64,000 nucleotides of DNA from Kordiimonas laminariae (GCF_023008165.1 NZ_JAKQZA010000001.1:544796-608795); one strand, 5' to 3'. Counted from the first letter of the stretch, positions 8,388 to 18,078 are shown. Notes: generated by a model not told the origin, from the letters alone. Numbers and translations: made by a program.

Positions 8388-10331
8388 ATGTTGAAGAACA
8401 TTTCACTCAGGCATCTTATTCCACTGCTATTTTTTAGCGGCAGCCTGATGCTTGTGGTGTTCTTCTATACAGTTGGCTTCCCTGTTGCCCAAAAAGAAGC
8501 TGTAGATCTCAGCAAACGCCAAGCGCTTACCTTCCTTCAAATTCAGCAATCCAGATTCATTGAGCTTTTGTATCTGGATGATACCAGCGAACTTGAGAAA
8601 GAGATTTATTTCGCGAACAACGATCCTGCTATCAAACGGCTATTCATTGTAGATGAAAATCTCATCGTACAATATTCAAACCGTTCCCGAAATATCGGTG
8701 AACCTCTAAGCTCTACAAACTCGCCATACACCAAGGCAGAGATTGATAAGGTTAATGACACCCTTACCCTATCAGTAGAATGGCATGATAAGGATGAAAC
8801 ACTACTCACAGGGTATGCAGCCCTAAGACACACAGTTGGAAGTGACCAGAAACGATGGACGCTGATTATCGTTCATGATTTTTCCAACTTGAACAAATCC
8901 ATCACCGATATTGCTGCAATTCCTTCTGAATTACTTGCAACACTGATGCTTGTTTTATCGGTTATCGCTATTATTCTTCTTCGGCGTCATCTGGATATGC
9001 GCCTTTCACCTTTATTAGGTGCTGCGGCCAAACTTGCAAAAAATAAAAAAGGTGCTCGCTCTAACCTTGTTGGCGCTGACGAATTTGCAGAAATTGGCCG
9101 AGCTTTCGACCAAATGGCGGAGAAGGTTGAACAGTCTCTTTCCGAGCTGGAAGATGCCAAAAATGATGCAGAACTTGCCAATCTGGCAAAAAATAACTTC
9201 CTAAGCTTCATGAGCCATGAAATCCAAACACCTCTTGCGGGACTGCTTGGTTTCATTGACCTTCTCGGAGAATCAGAGCTGGATGAAGAAGCCCGAATTT
9301 ATCTTCGCTCTACAGAAGCATCCGCACGCACACTTTCTGGCCTGATCAGTAACTTGCTTGAAACCAGTCGACTTGAAGCAGGGACTGTGAAACCAGCATC
9401 CGAAGCGTTCTGTATCAATTCTCTTATTCAGGATATCGTAGACAGCACTATCATGCAGGCCAAAAAGAAAGGGTTGGCTATAAGGGTTACATCTAATCAG
9501 GATGACCCAATCTGGTTGGAAAGCGATCCTATTCTCATTCGGAAGATACTCGTAAACCTCACGGATAACGCTGTTCGTTTCACCGAAGAAGGTTCAATTA
9601 CCATCGCAGTTAACAGTGAGCCTGTTGATGCTTCACGTATGCTGCTGAATGTATCAGTATCTGATACTGGCATCGGCATTGCCCCAACTGAGCAAAAACA
9701 TCTCTTTGATCGTTTCTACCGTTCGAATGATCAGCGGATCAAAAACTATAAAGGTGCGGGTATTGGGTTGACTATCTGTAAAGATATTGCGGATATCCTC
9801 CACGCTGATATCCATGTATCAAGCGTTTTGGAAGAAGGATCCACATTCAGTTTGGAAATGGAAGTGCCTATTGCTGATCCACAGTCCGACTTCAGTTATT
9901 CAGCCTTAACTGCTCGCGAACAGCAACCGCTTAATATTCTACTTGTTGAGCATTCAGAATTAACACGCTCTTTCCTCATCAGCCTTCTCAAAAAGCTTGG
10001 GCACAGAGTTTATCCCTGCAAGAATGCGCCTGAAGCCATACAAGCGATGAAAGACTTGCTGATTTATCCTAATCTCCCCCCTATCGATTTGGCCTTTATT
10101 GATATTCATATGCCCATTATGGACGGTGAAGAAACCATGCATGAAATCCGGGGTATGGACTCCCGCTTTAAGCACCTGCCAATGATCGCTACATCAACCC
10201 AGAATGATCCGCTGACCAGAGAAAAACTACTTGTTGCTGGTTTTAATGGGTTTATTTCCAAACCCATCAGCAAAGAGCATTTGATGGAAGAAATCTTCAA
10301 TCTCTCTCGCCTGCAAACTCACCGGGTATAA
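8388..10331 (+). CDS. Hybrid sensor histidine kinase with C-terminal receiver
   Basis: A 647-residue inner-membrane kinase. Helix 1 at about 11-29, a periplasmic sensor region about 30-175 of no type I can name, helix 2 about 178-198, HAMP about 199-250. HisKA has His277 in FMSHEIQTPL. HATPase has Asn394 in LTDNAVRF, DTGIGIAP and GAGIGLTIC. The receiver domain (about 515-640) has phospho-acceptor Asp572, Thr602 and Lys625. The usual acidic pair at the start of the receiver is Glu521-His522, so one Mg ligand is changed. No phosphotransfer protein or separate regulator is encoded next to it. It sits 9 bases after the binding-lipoprotein gene and is probably co-transcribed with it. Confidence 0.93.
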   Translation: MLKNISLRHLIPLLFFSGSLMLVVFFYTVGFPVAQKEAVDLSKRQALTFLQIQQSRFIELLYLDDTSELEKEIYFANNDPAIKRLFIVDENLIVQYSNRSRNIGEPLSSTNSPYTKAEIDKVNDTLTLSVEWHDKDETLLTGYAALRHTVGSDQKRWTLIIVHDFSNLNKSITDIAAIPSELLATLMLVLSVIAIILLRRHLDMRLSPLLGAAAKLAKNKKGARSNLVGADEFAEIGRAFDQMAEKVEQSLSELEDAKNDAELANLAKNNFLSFMSHEIQTPLAGLLGFIDLLGESELDEEARIYLRSTEASARTLSGLISNLLETSRLEAGTVKPASEAFCINSLIQDIVDSTIMQAKKKGLAIRVTSNQDDPIWLESDPILIRKILVNLTDNAVRFTEEGSITIAVNSEPVDASRMLLNVSVSDTGIGIAPTEQKHLFDRFYRSNDQRIKNYKGAGIGLTICKDIADILHADIHVSSVLEEGSTFSLEMEVPIADPQSDFSYSALTAREQQPLNILLVEHSELTRSFLISLLKKLGHRVYPCKNAPEAIQAMKDLLIYPNLPPIDLAFIDIHMPIMDGEETMHEIRGMDSRFKHLPMIATSTQNDPLTREKLLVAGFNGFISKPISKEHLMEEIFNLSRLQTHRV

Positions 10332-10357
10332 AAAAAGGCCCGCACATGCGAGCCTTT
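10330..10357 (-). terminator. Terminator after pgk
   Basis: On the minus strand AAAGGCTCGC-ATGT-GCGGGCCTTT (one G-T pair) followed by T-rich sequence. It abuts the stop codon of the convergent histidine kinase gene. Confidence 0.85.
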
Positions 10358-10378
10358 CCTGAAACGTTTTAAGAAGCT

Positions 10379-11542
10379 TTAGCCAAGCGCCGCGACACCC
10401 GGAAGCTCTTTGCCTTCCATCCACTCAAGGAATGCGCCACCAGCTGTGGAAATGTGTGTAAACTGTTCTTTCACACCAGCATGGGCAAGTGCCGCTACTG
10501 TATCACCACCCCCTGCAACAGTGAGAAGAGAACCTGCTTCTGAAAGCTCGCCAGCAGCCTTTGCTAGCGCAACTGTAGCCGCGTCAAATGGTTCCATTTC
10601 AAACGCACCCATTGGGCCGTTCCATACAAGTGTTTTGGATACCTTAAGCACCTCAGCAAGGTCAGCAACAGTTGCAGATCCTGCATCAAGGATCATCTCA
10701 GCACCAGATACAGCATCTGCGCCTTTAGTTTCGTTTGCAGCGTGCGCTTTAAATTCAGTTGCTACAACAACATCAGATGGCAAGTGCACCTTACAGCCAG
10801 CATCCTTAGCCTTGGAAAGAATGGTAAGGGCCGTATCTTTCAAATCTTTCTCACAAAGGCTGGCACCGATATCCATACCTTGTGCGAAAAGGAATGTATT
10901 AGCCATGCCGCCACCGATGATCAGATGATCAACTTGCTCCACAAGGTTTTCAAGAACTGCAAGCTTTGACGAAACTTTGGCACCACCCACAACAGCAACA
11001 ACAGGTTTCACAGGCGTACCAAGCGCATTTTCAAGCGCTTTCAGTTCAGCGCCCATGGTTTCACCAGCAGCAGCAGGAAGCAACTTTGCAATAGCAGCCG
11101 TTGAAGCATGAGCACGGTGCGCCGCTGAGAATGCATCATTTACATACACATCGCCGAGTTCAGCGAATTTTGCCGCCAATTCAGGATCATTCTTTTCTTC
11201 GCCTTCAAAGAAACGCGTGTTTTCGAGAACAACCACATCATCAGCTGGCAGATCATCGCCCAGTTCAGCAAAACCAACGCTGCGACCAAGAACATCAGCA
11301 AGTGCTGGCACAACTGGTTTCAAGGACATCTCAGGCACCACTTTACCCTTAGGGCGACCAAAGTGTGCCAGAAGAACCGAACGGCCACCAGCGGCTGCGA
11401 TTGCGTCCACTGTTGGCTTCACTGCGTGAAGACGAGTTGCATCTGTTACCTTGCCGTCCTGCATTGGTACGTTGATATCCACACGCACAACAGCAGTTTT
11501 ACCTGTAAGGTCACCAAGGTCTTTTATTGTTTTGAAAGCCAT
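10379..11542 (-). CDS. pgk: Phosphoglycerate kinase
   Basis: A 387-residue glycolytic enzyme transferring phosphate from 1,3-bisphosphoglycerate to ADP. The ATG at 11542 is chosen over an in-frame GTG at 11551 because GAGAG is 9 bases upstream and the family begins here. Signatures: VVRVDINVP near the N-terminus, HFGRPKGK, the hinge region, and the C-terminal nucleotide site GGGDTVAAL with [12 protein letters not shown]. Downstream of gap on the same strand with a terminator hairpin between them. Confidence 0.97.
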   Translation of the reverse strand: MAFKTIKDLGDLTGKTAVVRVDINVPMQDGKVTDATRLHAVKPTVDAIAAAGGRSVLLAHFGRPKGKVVPEMSLKPVVPALADVLGRSVGFAELGDDLPADDVVVLENTRFFEGEEKNDPELAAKFAELGDVYVNDAFSAAHRAHASTAAIAKLLPAAAGETMGAELKALENALGTPVKPVVAVVGGAKVSSKLAVLENLVEQVDHLIIGGGMANTFLFAQGMDIGASLCEKDLKDTALTILSKAKDAGCKVHLPSDVVVATEFKAHAANETKGADAVSGAEMILDAGSATVADLAEVLKVSKTLVWNGPMGAFEMEPFDAATVALAKAAGELSEAGSLLTVAGGGDTVAALAHAGVKEQFTHISTAGGAFLEWMEGKELPGVAALG

Positions 11543-11570
11543 TTTTATCACTCTCGAAGAAGGCTGATAG

Positions 11571-11598
11571 TAAAAAGGGCGATCAACTGACCGCCCTT
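11571..11598 (-). terminator. Terminator hairpin between gap and pgk
   Basis: On the minus strand AAGGGCG-N10-CGCCCTTTTTA. It lies 23 bases past the gap stop, so gap mRNA may end here and pgk may be transcribed partly by read-through. Confidence 0.75.
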
Positions 11599-11620
11599 AT
11601 AATCACTTAAATGAAAGAGC

Positions 11621-12625
11621 TTAGAGGCTCGCCATTTTCACAGCTGTATCAGCCATACGGTTGGAGAAGCCCCACTCGTTATCATACCATGTCAGGATAC
11701 GAACGAATGTGCCGTCTGTTACCTTTGTCTGGCTTGAATCAAATGTTGAGCTGTTTGCATTGTGGTTAAAGTCGATAGAAACCGCAGGCATATCTTCATA
11801 GCCAAGAACGCCTTTCATACCGCCTTCAGCAGCAGCTTTGATCGCTTCATTGATTTCTTCCGCTGTTGTCGCTCGGCCAGCATCAAACTTAAGGTCTACA
11901 AGAGATACGTTTGGTGTTGGAACACGAACCGCCGAACCATCAAGCTTGCCAGCAAGCTCAGGAAGAACAAGGCCAACAGCTTTAGCAGCACCCGTTGATG
12001 TTGGGATCATGCTTAGTGCAGCCGCACGTGCGCGGCGCGGGTCTGAATGCAGTGTATCAAGAACAGGCTGGTCACCAGTATAAGCGTGAACAGTTGTCAT
12101 GTAACCGCGCTCAATGCCAACAAGGTCGTTAAGCACTTTAGCAACTGGCGACAGACAGTTTGTTGTACAAGACGCATTTGATACGATTGTATCTTCTGCT
12201 GTCAGATCACCATCATTCACGCCGTATACGATTGTTTTATCTGCATTTGCGCCAGGCGCTGAGATAAGAACTTTTTTCGCGCCTGCTGTTAGGTGCATTG
12301 CTGCTTTTTCGCGAGCTGTGAAAATGCCTGTACATTCCATTGCAACATCAACATTTTCATCACCCCAAGGAAGCTCTTCAGGGTTACGGATAGCAGTAAC
12401 GCGGATGCGGTCACCGTTCACAACGATTGCATCGCCGTCTACTTTCACGTCACCAGGGAATGGACCATGAACGCTATCACGCTTGAGAAGGTAAGCGTTC
12501 ATCTCCACATCACCAAGATCGTTGATCGCTACAACTTTGATATCTGTGCGACCGCTTTCATAGATAGCGCGAAGAACGTTACGGCCGATGCGGCCAAATC
12601 CGTTAATGGAAACACGTACAGTCAT
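11621..12625 (-). CDS. gap: Glyceraldehyde-3-phosphate dehydrogenase
   Basis: A 334-residue NAD(P)-dependent enzyme oxidising and phosphorylating glyceraldehyde 3-phosphate. The ATG at 12625 has GGAGG 8 bases upstream; the open frame extends 12 codons more. NGFGRIGRN at 8-16 is the nucleotide-binding loop. The active site has Cys153 in [12 protein letters not shown] and His180 in [11 protein letters not shown]. Asn35-Asp36 after the second strand suggests NAD preference. Standard length. In line with tkt (upstream) and pgk (downstream). Confidence 0.97.
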   Translation of the reverse strand: MTVRVSINGFGRIGRNVLRAIYESGRTDIKVVAINDLGDVEMNAYLLKRDSVHGPFPGDVKVDGDAIVVNGDRIRVTAIRNPEELPWGDENVDVAMECTGIFTAREKAAMHLTAGAKKVLISAPGANADKTIVYGVNDGDLTAEDTIVSNASCTTNCLSPVAKVLNDLVGIERGYMTTVHAYTGDQPVLDTLHSDPRRARAAALSMIPTSTGAAKAVGLVLPELAGKLDGSAVRVPTPNVSLVDLKFDAGRATTAEEINEAIKAAAEGGMKGVLGYEDMPAVSIDFNHNANSSTFDSSQTKVTDGTFVRILTWYDNEWGFSNRMADTAVKMASL

Positions 12626-12680
12626 TGAGGTTGTCCTCCAAATAGTGGTGTATTCGTACAAACAAAATATTTGTAATTAA

Positions 12681-14684
12681 TTAGAGCTTCTCGCGCACAG
12701 CTGCAACCAATGCATCAGCTGTAATTCCGAAATGCTCATATAGTTCATCAGCTGGAGCCGAAGCACCAAACGTGGTCATACCGATATTCACGCCGTCAAG
12801 GCCAGTATAACGCTCCCAACCGAATGTAGTTCCCGCTTCGATAGAAGCTTTCAAAGCAGTAGCAGGCAGTACCTCTGCTTTATAAGCTACATCTTGCTGA
12901 TCAAACAGATCCGTACACGGCATGGAAACAACACGCGTTGGCACACCATCTGCCTGAAGTGTATCACGCGCTGCTGCTGCGATTTCAACTTCAGAACCTG
13001 TTGCGATCAACACAACTTTCGCCTCGCCGCCTTCTGCTTCATGCAGAACATAACCACCTTTAGCACAGAGATTTTCATCTGTGTGTGTGGTACGCTGCTG
13101 AATAAGGCCCTGGCGTGTAAGAGATAGAATGCTTGGTGTTTCTTTAGCTTCCAGTGAAAGCGCCCAACATTCAGCTGTTTCAACAGCATCACATGGACGG
13201 AAAACATTCACATTCGGCATCGTGCGCAGGCTCATCACATGCTCAACTGGCTGGTGTGTCGGGCCATCTTCACCAAGACCAATGCTATCGTGTGTCATCA
13301 CATAAATCGCGCGCTGCTTCATAAGAGCCGCAAGACGAATGGCCGGACGAGCATAGTCGGTGAATACCATGAACGTACCACCGTACGGAATGTGCTGATT
13401 GTATAGCGCAAGGCCATTCATCGCCGCACACATTTCAAATTCGCGGATACCGTAATACATATAACGACCAGAGAAATCATCAGAAGTGATGCCTTCTGTC
13501 TGGCTTGTTTTTGTAAGGTTCGAACCCGTAAGGTCTGCGGAACCACCAATTGTTTCAGGTACAACACCATTGATCACTTCAAGCGCCATCTGGCTTGCTT
13601 TACGTGTCGCAACTTTTACAGGCTCAGCAGCAAGCTGGGCTTTATATTCGTTGATCGCTGTTGTGAAACCTGCTGGAAGGTCTTTATTCTGACGGCGATC
13701 AAAATCTTCTTTCACGAACTGATCAAGCGCACCGAATTTATCTTTCCATGCGGCAGAAGCGCTTGCACCCTTTGCACCAACAGCGCGCCATGCGTTCAGC
13801 ACATCTTCCGGAACTACGAATGGTTCAGCGTCCCAACCAAGGAACTCGCGTGTTGCAGCGATTTCATCGTCACCAAGTGGTGCGCCGTGTGTTGCTGATG
13901 TACCTTGCTTATTTGGTGCGCCGTAACCGATTGTAGTACGGCATGCAATCATGGAAGGCTTATCTGCTTCTTTAGCAAGGCCAATTGCAACCTCAATCGC
14001 TTCCATATCGTGGCCATCTACCGCCTGAACGTGCCAGCCAGCCGCTTCGAAACGCGCCATCATATCTTCACTTGATGACAGATCGATCGAACCATCGATA
14101 GAAATAGAGTTATCATCCCAAAGCACGATCATCTTCGATAGATTTAAGTGACCTGCAAGAGAGATAGCTTCCTGAGAAACACCTTCCATCAAACAGCCGT
14201 CACCCGCCAACACATATGTGTGGTGGTTGGTAATATCATCACCGTATTCAGCGTTTGATAGTCGCTCACCGATTGCCATACCAACAGATGTTGCTAGGCC
14301 TTGGCCTAGCGGACCAGTTGTCGTTTCAACACCCGGGCACTCACCGAACTCTGGGTGGCCAGCGGTTGGGCTATGAAGCTGACGGAAGTTTTTAATATCT
14401 TCCATTGTCGGGTTTTCGTAACCAGTTAGGTGCAGGAGCGAATAGATCAGCATTGAGCCGTGGCCAGCTGACAATACAAAACGATCCCGGTTTGGCCATG
14501 TTGGCCACGCGGGATCGAAATTCATAAACTTAGAGAAAAGAACTGTTGCTACATCGGCCATTCCCATTGGCATACCAGGGTGGCCCGAATTCGCTTTTTG
14601 GATTGCATCCATGGACAAAGCGCGGATCGCATTTGCCATTTTTTGCTCAAGATCATTTTCAGCTTGGAGTGAAATATCGCTCAT
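12681..14684 (-). CDS. tkt: Transketolase
   Basis: A 667-residue thiamine-diphosphate enzyme moving two-carbon units in the pentose phosphate pathway. ATG at 14684 (an in-frame TTG lies 9 bases upstream). Motifs: NSGHPGMPMG with His35, GPLGQGLATSVGMA, the TPP-binding GDGCLMEGVSQEA, and the pyrimidine-domain motif DSIGLGEDGPTHQP. First gene of the tkt-gap-pgk series and divergent from the coiled-coil/zapA operon. Its product needs thiamine diphosphate, and thiE lies 7 kb away in the same cluster. Confidence 0.97.
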   Translation of the reverse strand: MSDISLQAENDLEQKMANAIRALSMDAIQKANSGHPGMPMGMADVATVLFSKFMNFDPAWPTWPNRDRFVLSAGHGSMLIYSLLHLTGYENPTMEDIKNFRQLHSPTAGHPEFGECPGVETTTGPLGQGLATSVGMAIGERLSNAEYGDDITNHHTYVLAGDGCLMEGVSQEAISLAGHLNLSKMIVLWDDNSISIDGSIDLSSSEDMMARFEAAGWHVQAVDGHDMEAIEVAIGLAKEADKPSMIACRTTIGYGAPNKQGTSATHGAPLGDDEIAATREFLGWDAEPFVVPEDVLNAWRAVGAKGASASAAWKDKFGALDQFVKEDFDRRQNKDLPAGFTTAINEYKAQLAAEPVKVATRKASQMALEVINGVVPETIGGSADLTGSNLTKTSQTEGITSDDFSGRYMYYGIREFEMCAAMNGLALYNQHIPYGGTFMVFTDYARPAIRLAALMKQRAIYVMTHDSIGLGEDGPTHQPVEHVMSLRTMPNVNVFRPCDAVETAECWALSLEAKETPSILSLTRQGLIQQRTTHTDENLCAKGGYVLHEAEGGEAKVVLIATGSEVEIAAAARDTLQADGVPTRVVSMPCTDLFDQQDVAYKAEVLPATALKASIEAGTTFGWERYTGLDGVNIGMTTFGASAPADELYEHFGITADALVAAVREKL

Positions 14685-14927
14685 TTCTATCAACTTGTCT
14701 TTTTGGCCCTAAAAAGGCGACGTGAAAATCGCGGTCAAAATGGCGGGGAAGAACTGCATAGTCAACCTTTGTGAGCGTTATTTAGCAGTGTTTTTCTTAC
14801 TTTCAGATGCAACAATGCTTGTGTATGATTGACGACAGTCCTGCAAACACCCTATCTTCAAGAGAAATTAGCTTTTTGCACACTGATATTATCGGCTCTA
14901 ACGCCGTTGGTAAGTTGAGACAAGAAA

Positions 14928-15413
14928 ATGACAGAGCACACATCTTCACAGGAATTAGAAGCAGCAAGAGCGCGACTCGAAACAGCTCTTTCAGGCTTGG
15001 CTCAAGGTGTAGTTACAACACGTGAAGCTCTAAATTCTGCCGCTAGCATTACAAACGAGAAAGTTCAGCTAGCCGAACGCGTTGCAAAACTGGAAGCGGA
15101 AAATCTGAAGCTACATGAACAAATTGCAGCCTATGCTCTGCAAACACCTTCTGCAGATATAGAAAGGCAATTAACAACTGTACAAGAAGAAAAAGCCTCA
15201 CTTGAGCAAAACTACAAATTACTTAAAACCAAGTATGCTGACCTGCTGGAAGCCCAGGAAACACCCAAACCTGTAGATATTAATTTGAGTGCTCAAATAG
15301 AAATGCAGCGTATGAAAAAGATGTTGGAAGAGATGCAGGCAGAAAAAGAGATGATCAAGGCCGAACTTGACAAGGCGATCGCTAATCTTGACCCACTGGC
15401 AGGAGATGTATAA
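14928..15413 (+). CDS. Coiled-coil protein upstream of zapA (DUF4164-like)
   Basis: A 161-residue, almost wholly helical protein with heptads along residues about 8-150, for example KVQLAERVAKLEAENLKL. No signal peptide or membrane helix. Its stop TAA shares one base with the zapA ATG (TAATG), so the two are translationally coupled. In many alphaproteobacteria a small coiled-coil gene sits in this position before zapA. A role beside ZapA at the division site is inferred from position only. Confidence 0.75.
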   Translation: MTEHTSSQELEAARARLETALSGLAQGVVTTREALNSAASITNEKVQLAERVAKLEAENLKLHEQIAAYALQTPSADIERQLTTVQEEKASLEQNYKLLKTKYADLLEAQETPKPVDINLSAQIEMQRMKKMLEEMQAEKEMIKAELDKAIANLDPLAGDV

Positions 15414-15730
15414 TGGCCCAGATTAGTGTGAACGTTAACGGTAAGCCTTATCCACTCGCTTGCGCTGAAGGTGATGAAGACCGCATCCGAAAACTTGCCG
15501 CTTATGTAGATACTAAAGCTCGTGATCTTGCTGGCAAACTTGGACACATCAACGAATCTCGCCTGCTACTAATGGCAGCTGTTCTAATTGCTGATGAGTT
15601 GCATGAAGCGCTCGAGAATGGCGGCAATGGTGGACTAATGAGTGCTATTTCAGAATCTGACCTCGCTAAAATCCTGAATGAAGTCTCTTCAGAAGTAGAA
15701 GGTATTGCAGAAAAGCTCACAAACGCTTAA
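15413..15730 (+). CDS. zapA: Cell division protein ZapA
   Basis: A 105-residue FtsZ-ring stabiliser. The N-terminal globular domain carries ISVNVNGKPYPLAC and EDRIRKLAAYVD, typical of ZapA. The rest is a C-terminal helix for dimer/tetramer formation. The start overlaps the previous stop by one base. The 6S RNA gene begins within 10 bases of its stop, as in many proteobacteria. Confidence 0.92.
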   Translation: MAQISVNVNGKPYPLACAEGDEDRIRKLAAYVDTKARDLAGKLGHINESRLLLMAAVLIADELHEALENGGNGGLMSAISESDLAKILNEVSSEVEGIAEKLTNA

Positions 15731-15737
15731 GTATGCG

Positions 15738-15902
15738 GCGCGGGCACTGCGCTGTGCGTGCGATATGCAGTAATTCCCGGGGCTATAAACACTCCTAGGG
15801 AGCTGTCACTGGTTAGAACCGTGGTTCTTCTCATACGGCGCCCACCTGATTTATCAGGTTCCGGAGAGTACAAACGTCAGAACGGCAGAGGTGGTCCCGC
15901 AC
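15738..15902 (+). ncRNA. ssrS: 6S RNA
   Basis: About 165 bases between zapA and the 5-formyl-THF cyclo-ligase gene, the classic location of 6S RNA. The ends can pair (GCGGG near 15740-15744 with CCCGC at 15896-15900). The interior can form a long, interrupted hairpin, which fits the open-promoter mimic that sequesters housekeeping RNA polymerase in stationary phase. Ends are approximate. The call rests on synteny, length and terminal pairing; no covariance model was run. Confidence 0.85.
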
Positions 15903-15918
15903 CCACCAGAAAGACACT

Positions 15919-16500
15919 ATGAAAAGACCAACAAGTAAAGCTGATCTCCGCGCCGAAGCGAAACGCATGCGTGCAGGTGCCGCGCAAATGTATGCTCTTG
16001 AGGCCGCAGAAAAAGCGTCAAAACATGGCCTGCAGATGTTTTCCAGTTTCAACAAAGGCGCTATTATTGCGGGCTATTGGCCAATTGGAGATGAGCTTGA
16101 TCCGCGGTTTTTGATGTTGGCACTTGAACAGGCTGGATACCGCATCGCTTTACCGGTCGTAAGCACAGAAAATGCACCGCTTACCTTTCGCCTATGGGGG
16201 CAAGGCGACCCGCTTGAGAAAGGTGCCCTAGGCACCATGCAACCCGTTAAAGATGCACCTAAAGTTACTCCAAATGCTCTATTAGCACCGCTGCTCGCTT
16301 TTGATGAGGATTGTTACCGCCTTGGCTGGGGTGGCGGCTACTATGACCGCACGCTGGCAGCTCATACGGAAATTAAAGCCTTCGGGTTTGCATACGGGGC
16401 ACAATTTGTGGAAAACTTGCCAAGAAGTGAATTTGATTGGCCAATGCAGGGTATTATCACCGAAGAAGGTGTTATTCTCCCCCGCAAAAAAATGATGTAA
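15919..16500 (+). CDS. fau: 5-formyltetrahydrofolate cyclo-ligase
   Basis: A 193-residue ATP-dependent enzyme turning 5-formyl-THF into 5,10-methenyl-THF. Motifs: GYWPIGDELDPR near 51-62, then GWGGGYYDRTL near 136-146, the family's phosphate/folate site. AGAAAG precedes the ATG, which follows the 6S RNA 3' end by about 17 bases. In E. coli the same gene (ygfA/fau) is co-transcribed with ssrS and the order is kept here. Confidence 0.94.
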   Translation: MKRPTSKADLRAEAKRMRAGAAQMYALEAAEKASKHGLQMFSSFNKGAIIAGYWPIGDELDPRFLMLALEQAGYRIALPVVSTENAPLTFRLWGQGDPLEKGALGTMQPVKDAPKVTPNALLAPLLAFDEDCYRLGWGGGYYDRTLAAHTEIKAFGFAYGAQFVENLPRSEFDWPMQGIITEEGVILPRKKMM

Positions 16501-16526
16501 CGGGTAAGAAATTAGAAAGAAAAAAT

Positions 16527-17342
16527 ATGCGTTTACTATTTCTGGGGGATTTGATGGGCCGTTCTGGCAGAAACGCTGCTACAGATGCCCTGCCTGATCT
16601 CCGCCAAAAACTGAAACTGGATTTCGTTATTGTAAACGCTGAGAACGCCGCCTCTGGATTTGGGACTACAAGCAAAATTGCCGGACAGGTTATTCAGGCT
16701 GGTGCCGATGTCATCTCTGGTGGCAATCACACATTCGACCAGAAAGAACTACTTACAGCTATTGGTGCTGATGGCCGCATTCTTCGCCCGGTGAATTACC
16801 CACCCGGCACCCCGGGGCGCGGCTACAATATCTATGATGCACCACGAGGCAAGAAGGTACTGGTTATCAACGCCATGGGCCGTGTGTTTATGAACGCTAT
16901 GGATTGCCCGTTTCGTGCTGTAGATGACATTCTGAAAAAATACCGCCTTGGCGCTACTGTGGACGCCATTGTTGTAGATTTTCACGGTGAAGCTACAAGT
17001 GAAAAGATGGCTATGGGCCAATATCTGGATGGCCGGGTAAGTCTTGTAGTGGGTACTCACAGCCATATTCCAACTGCAGACTGCCAGATTTTTGATAAAG
17101 GCACAGCCTACCAAACCGATGCCGGGATGTGCGGTGATTACAATAGTGTTATCGGCATGGACAAAGAAGAACCTATCAGCCGTTTCCTGACCAAGATGAA
17201 TAAAGAGCGGTACAATCCTGCAAGTGGTGAAGCAACGGTATGCGGCACGTTTGTCGAAACAGATGATCGCACAGGCCTCGCCAAACGCATTGAACCCGTG
17301 CGCATGGGTCCTCGCCTTATGGAACATATCCCAAGGATATAG
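16527..17342 (+). CDS. YmdB-type metallophosphoesterase (TIGR00282)
   Basis: A 271-residue calcineurin-like phosphoesterase. The ATG at 16527 gives MRLLFLGDLMGRSGRN, the family's N-terminus; the open frame extends 30 codons upstream over the previous gene. Di-metal ligands are visible: Asp8, the VNAENAASG motif, GGNHTFD, DFHGEATSEK and VGTHSHIPTAD. Bacillus YmdB is a cyclic-nucleotide phosphodiesterase affecting biofilm and motility; the substrate in alphaproteobacteria is not established. Follows fau by 26 bases on the same strand. Confidence 0.9.
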   Translation: MRLLFLGDLMGRSGRNAATDALPDLRQKLKLDFVIVNAENAASGFGTTSKIAGQVIQAGADVISGGNHTFDQKELLTAIGADGRILRPVNYPPGTPGRGYNIYDAPRGKKVLVINAMGRVFMNAMDCPFRAVDDILKKYRLGATVDAIVVDFHGEATSEKMAMGQYLDGRVSLVVGTHSHIPTADCQIFDKGTAYQTDAGMCGDYNSVIGMDKEEPISRFLTKMNKERYNPASGEATVCGTFVETDDRTGLAKRIEPVRMGPRLMEHIPRI

Positions 17343-17349
17343 CAATTTT

Positions 17350-18024
17350 ATGAATACATCCTCGACATACTACAGCAACATTAACACTGAATTGCTAGAC
17401 ATTTGCCATAATGCTACCAACGTCATTGAGTTTGGATGTGGTGAAGGGCAATTTCTCAGACGTTATAAAGAAATAAATCCTGCTTCCAGGTGTGTAGGTT
17501 TCGAGCTTTTTGAACCTGCTGCAAACGTTGCAAAACAACATCTTGATCATATTATTGTTGGCAACGCCGAAGAACGAGACCTTGGGTATGATGGATACAC
17601 TCATGAGCATTTTGATCTGATCATCTACGGCGATGTTTTAGAACATTTTATAGATCCCTGGACTTCACTAAAACGTCATAGTCAATTTTTAAAATCAGGT
17701 GGTCACGTTTGCGCATGTATTCCTAACACGTCTCATTGGAGTATAATTTTCAACTTGGTGAATGGTCAGTTCCCATACGCTGATGCAGGCCTATTAGACA
17801 AAACGCACTTAAGATTTTTCACAAAAGCTACAATTATCAGCATGTTTGAAGCCTGTGGCTTTGAACTTGAATTTGTTAAGCCTAGAAAATTTCAAACACA
17901 AAACACTAATAATGCAATCAAACAATTAGCTAAACTTTTTAACAAACCCGCTGAAGAAATATCGCACAACAGAATAGAAGATTGGTCTACTTTCCAATTT
18001 TTAGTTAAGGCTAAAAAAATATAA
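17350..18024 (+). CDS. Class I SAM-dependent methyltransferase, AT-rich
   Basis: A 224-residue protein starting at the ATG at 17350 (the open frame extends upstream over the phosphoesterase gene), with AAGGA 13 bases before it. Motif I is VIEFGCGEGQFLRRY, then FDLIIYGDVLEHFIDPW and GGHVCACIPNTSHWS. This is the Methyltransf_23-type pattern often found in O-antigen or glycan loci. Base use differs from its neighbours: 17881-17940 has only 15 G or C in 60. It starts 7 bases after the phosphoesterase stop, so it may ride on that operon. Likely recently acquired; substrate unknown. Confidence 0.8.
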   Translation: MNTSSTYYSNINTELLDICHNATNVIEFGCGEGQFLRRYKEINPASRCVGFELFEPAANVAKQHLDHIIVGNAEERDLGYDGYTHEHFDLIIYGDVLEHFIDPWTSLKRHSQFLKSGGHVCACIPNTSHWSIIFNLVNGQFPYADAGLLDKTHLRFFTKATIISMFEACGFELEFVKPRKFQTQNTNNAIKQLAKLFNKPAEEISHNRIEDWSTFQFLVKAKKI

Positions 18025-18078
18025 CCTTTACCCAAAACGTGTTTCAAAAAAATCCTAATTCATTGCTGGCGTAGTACT

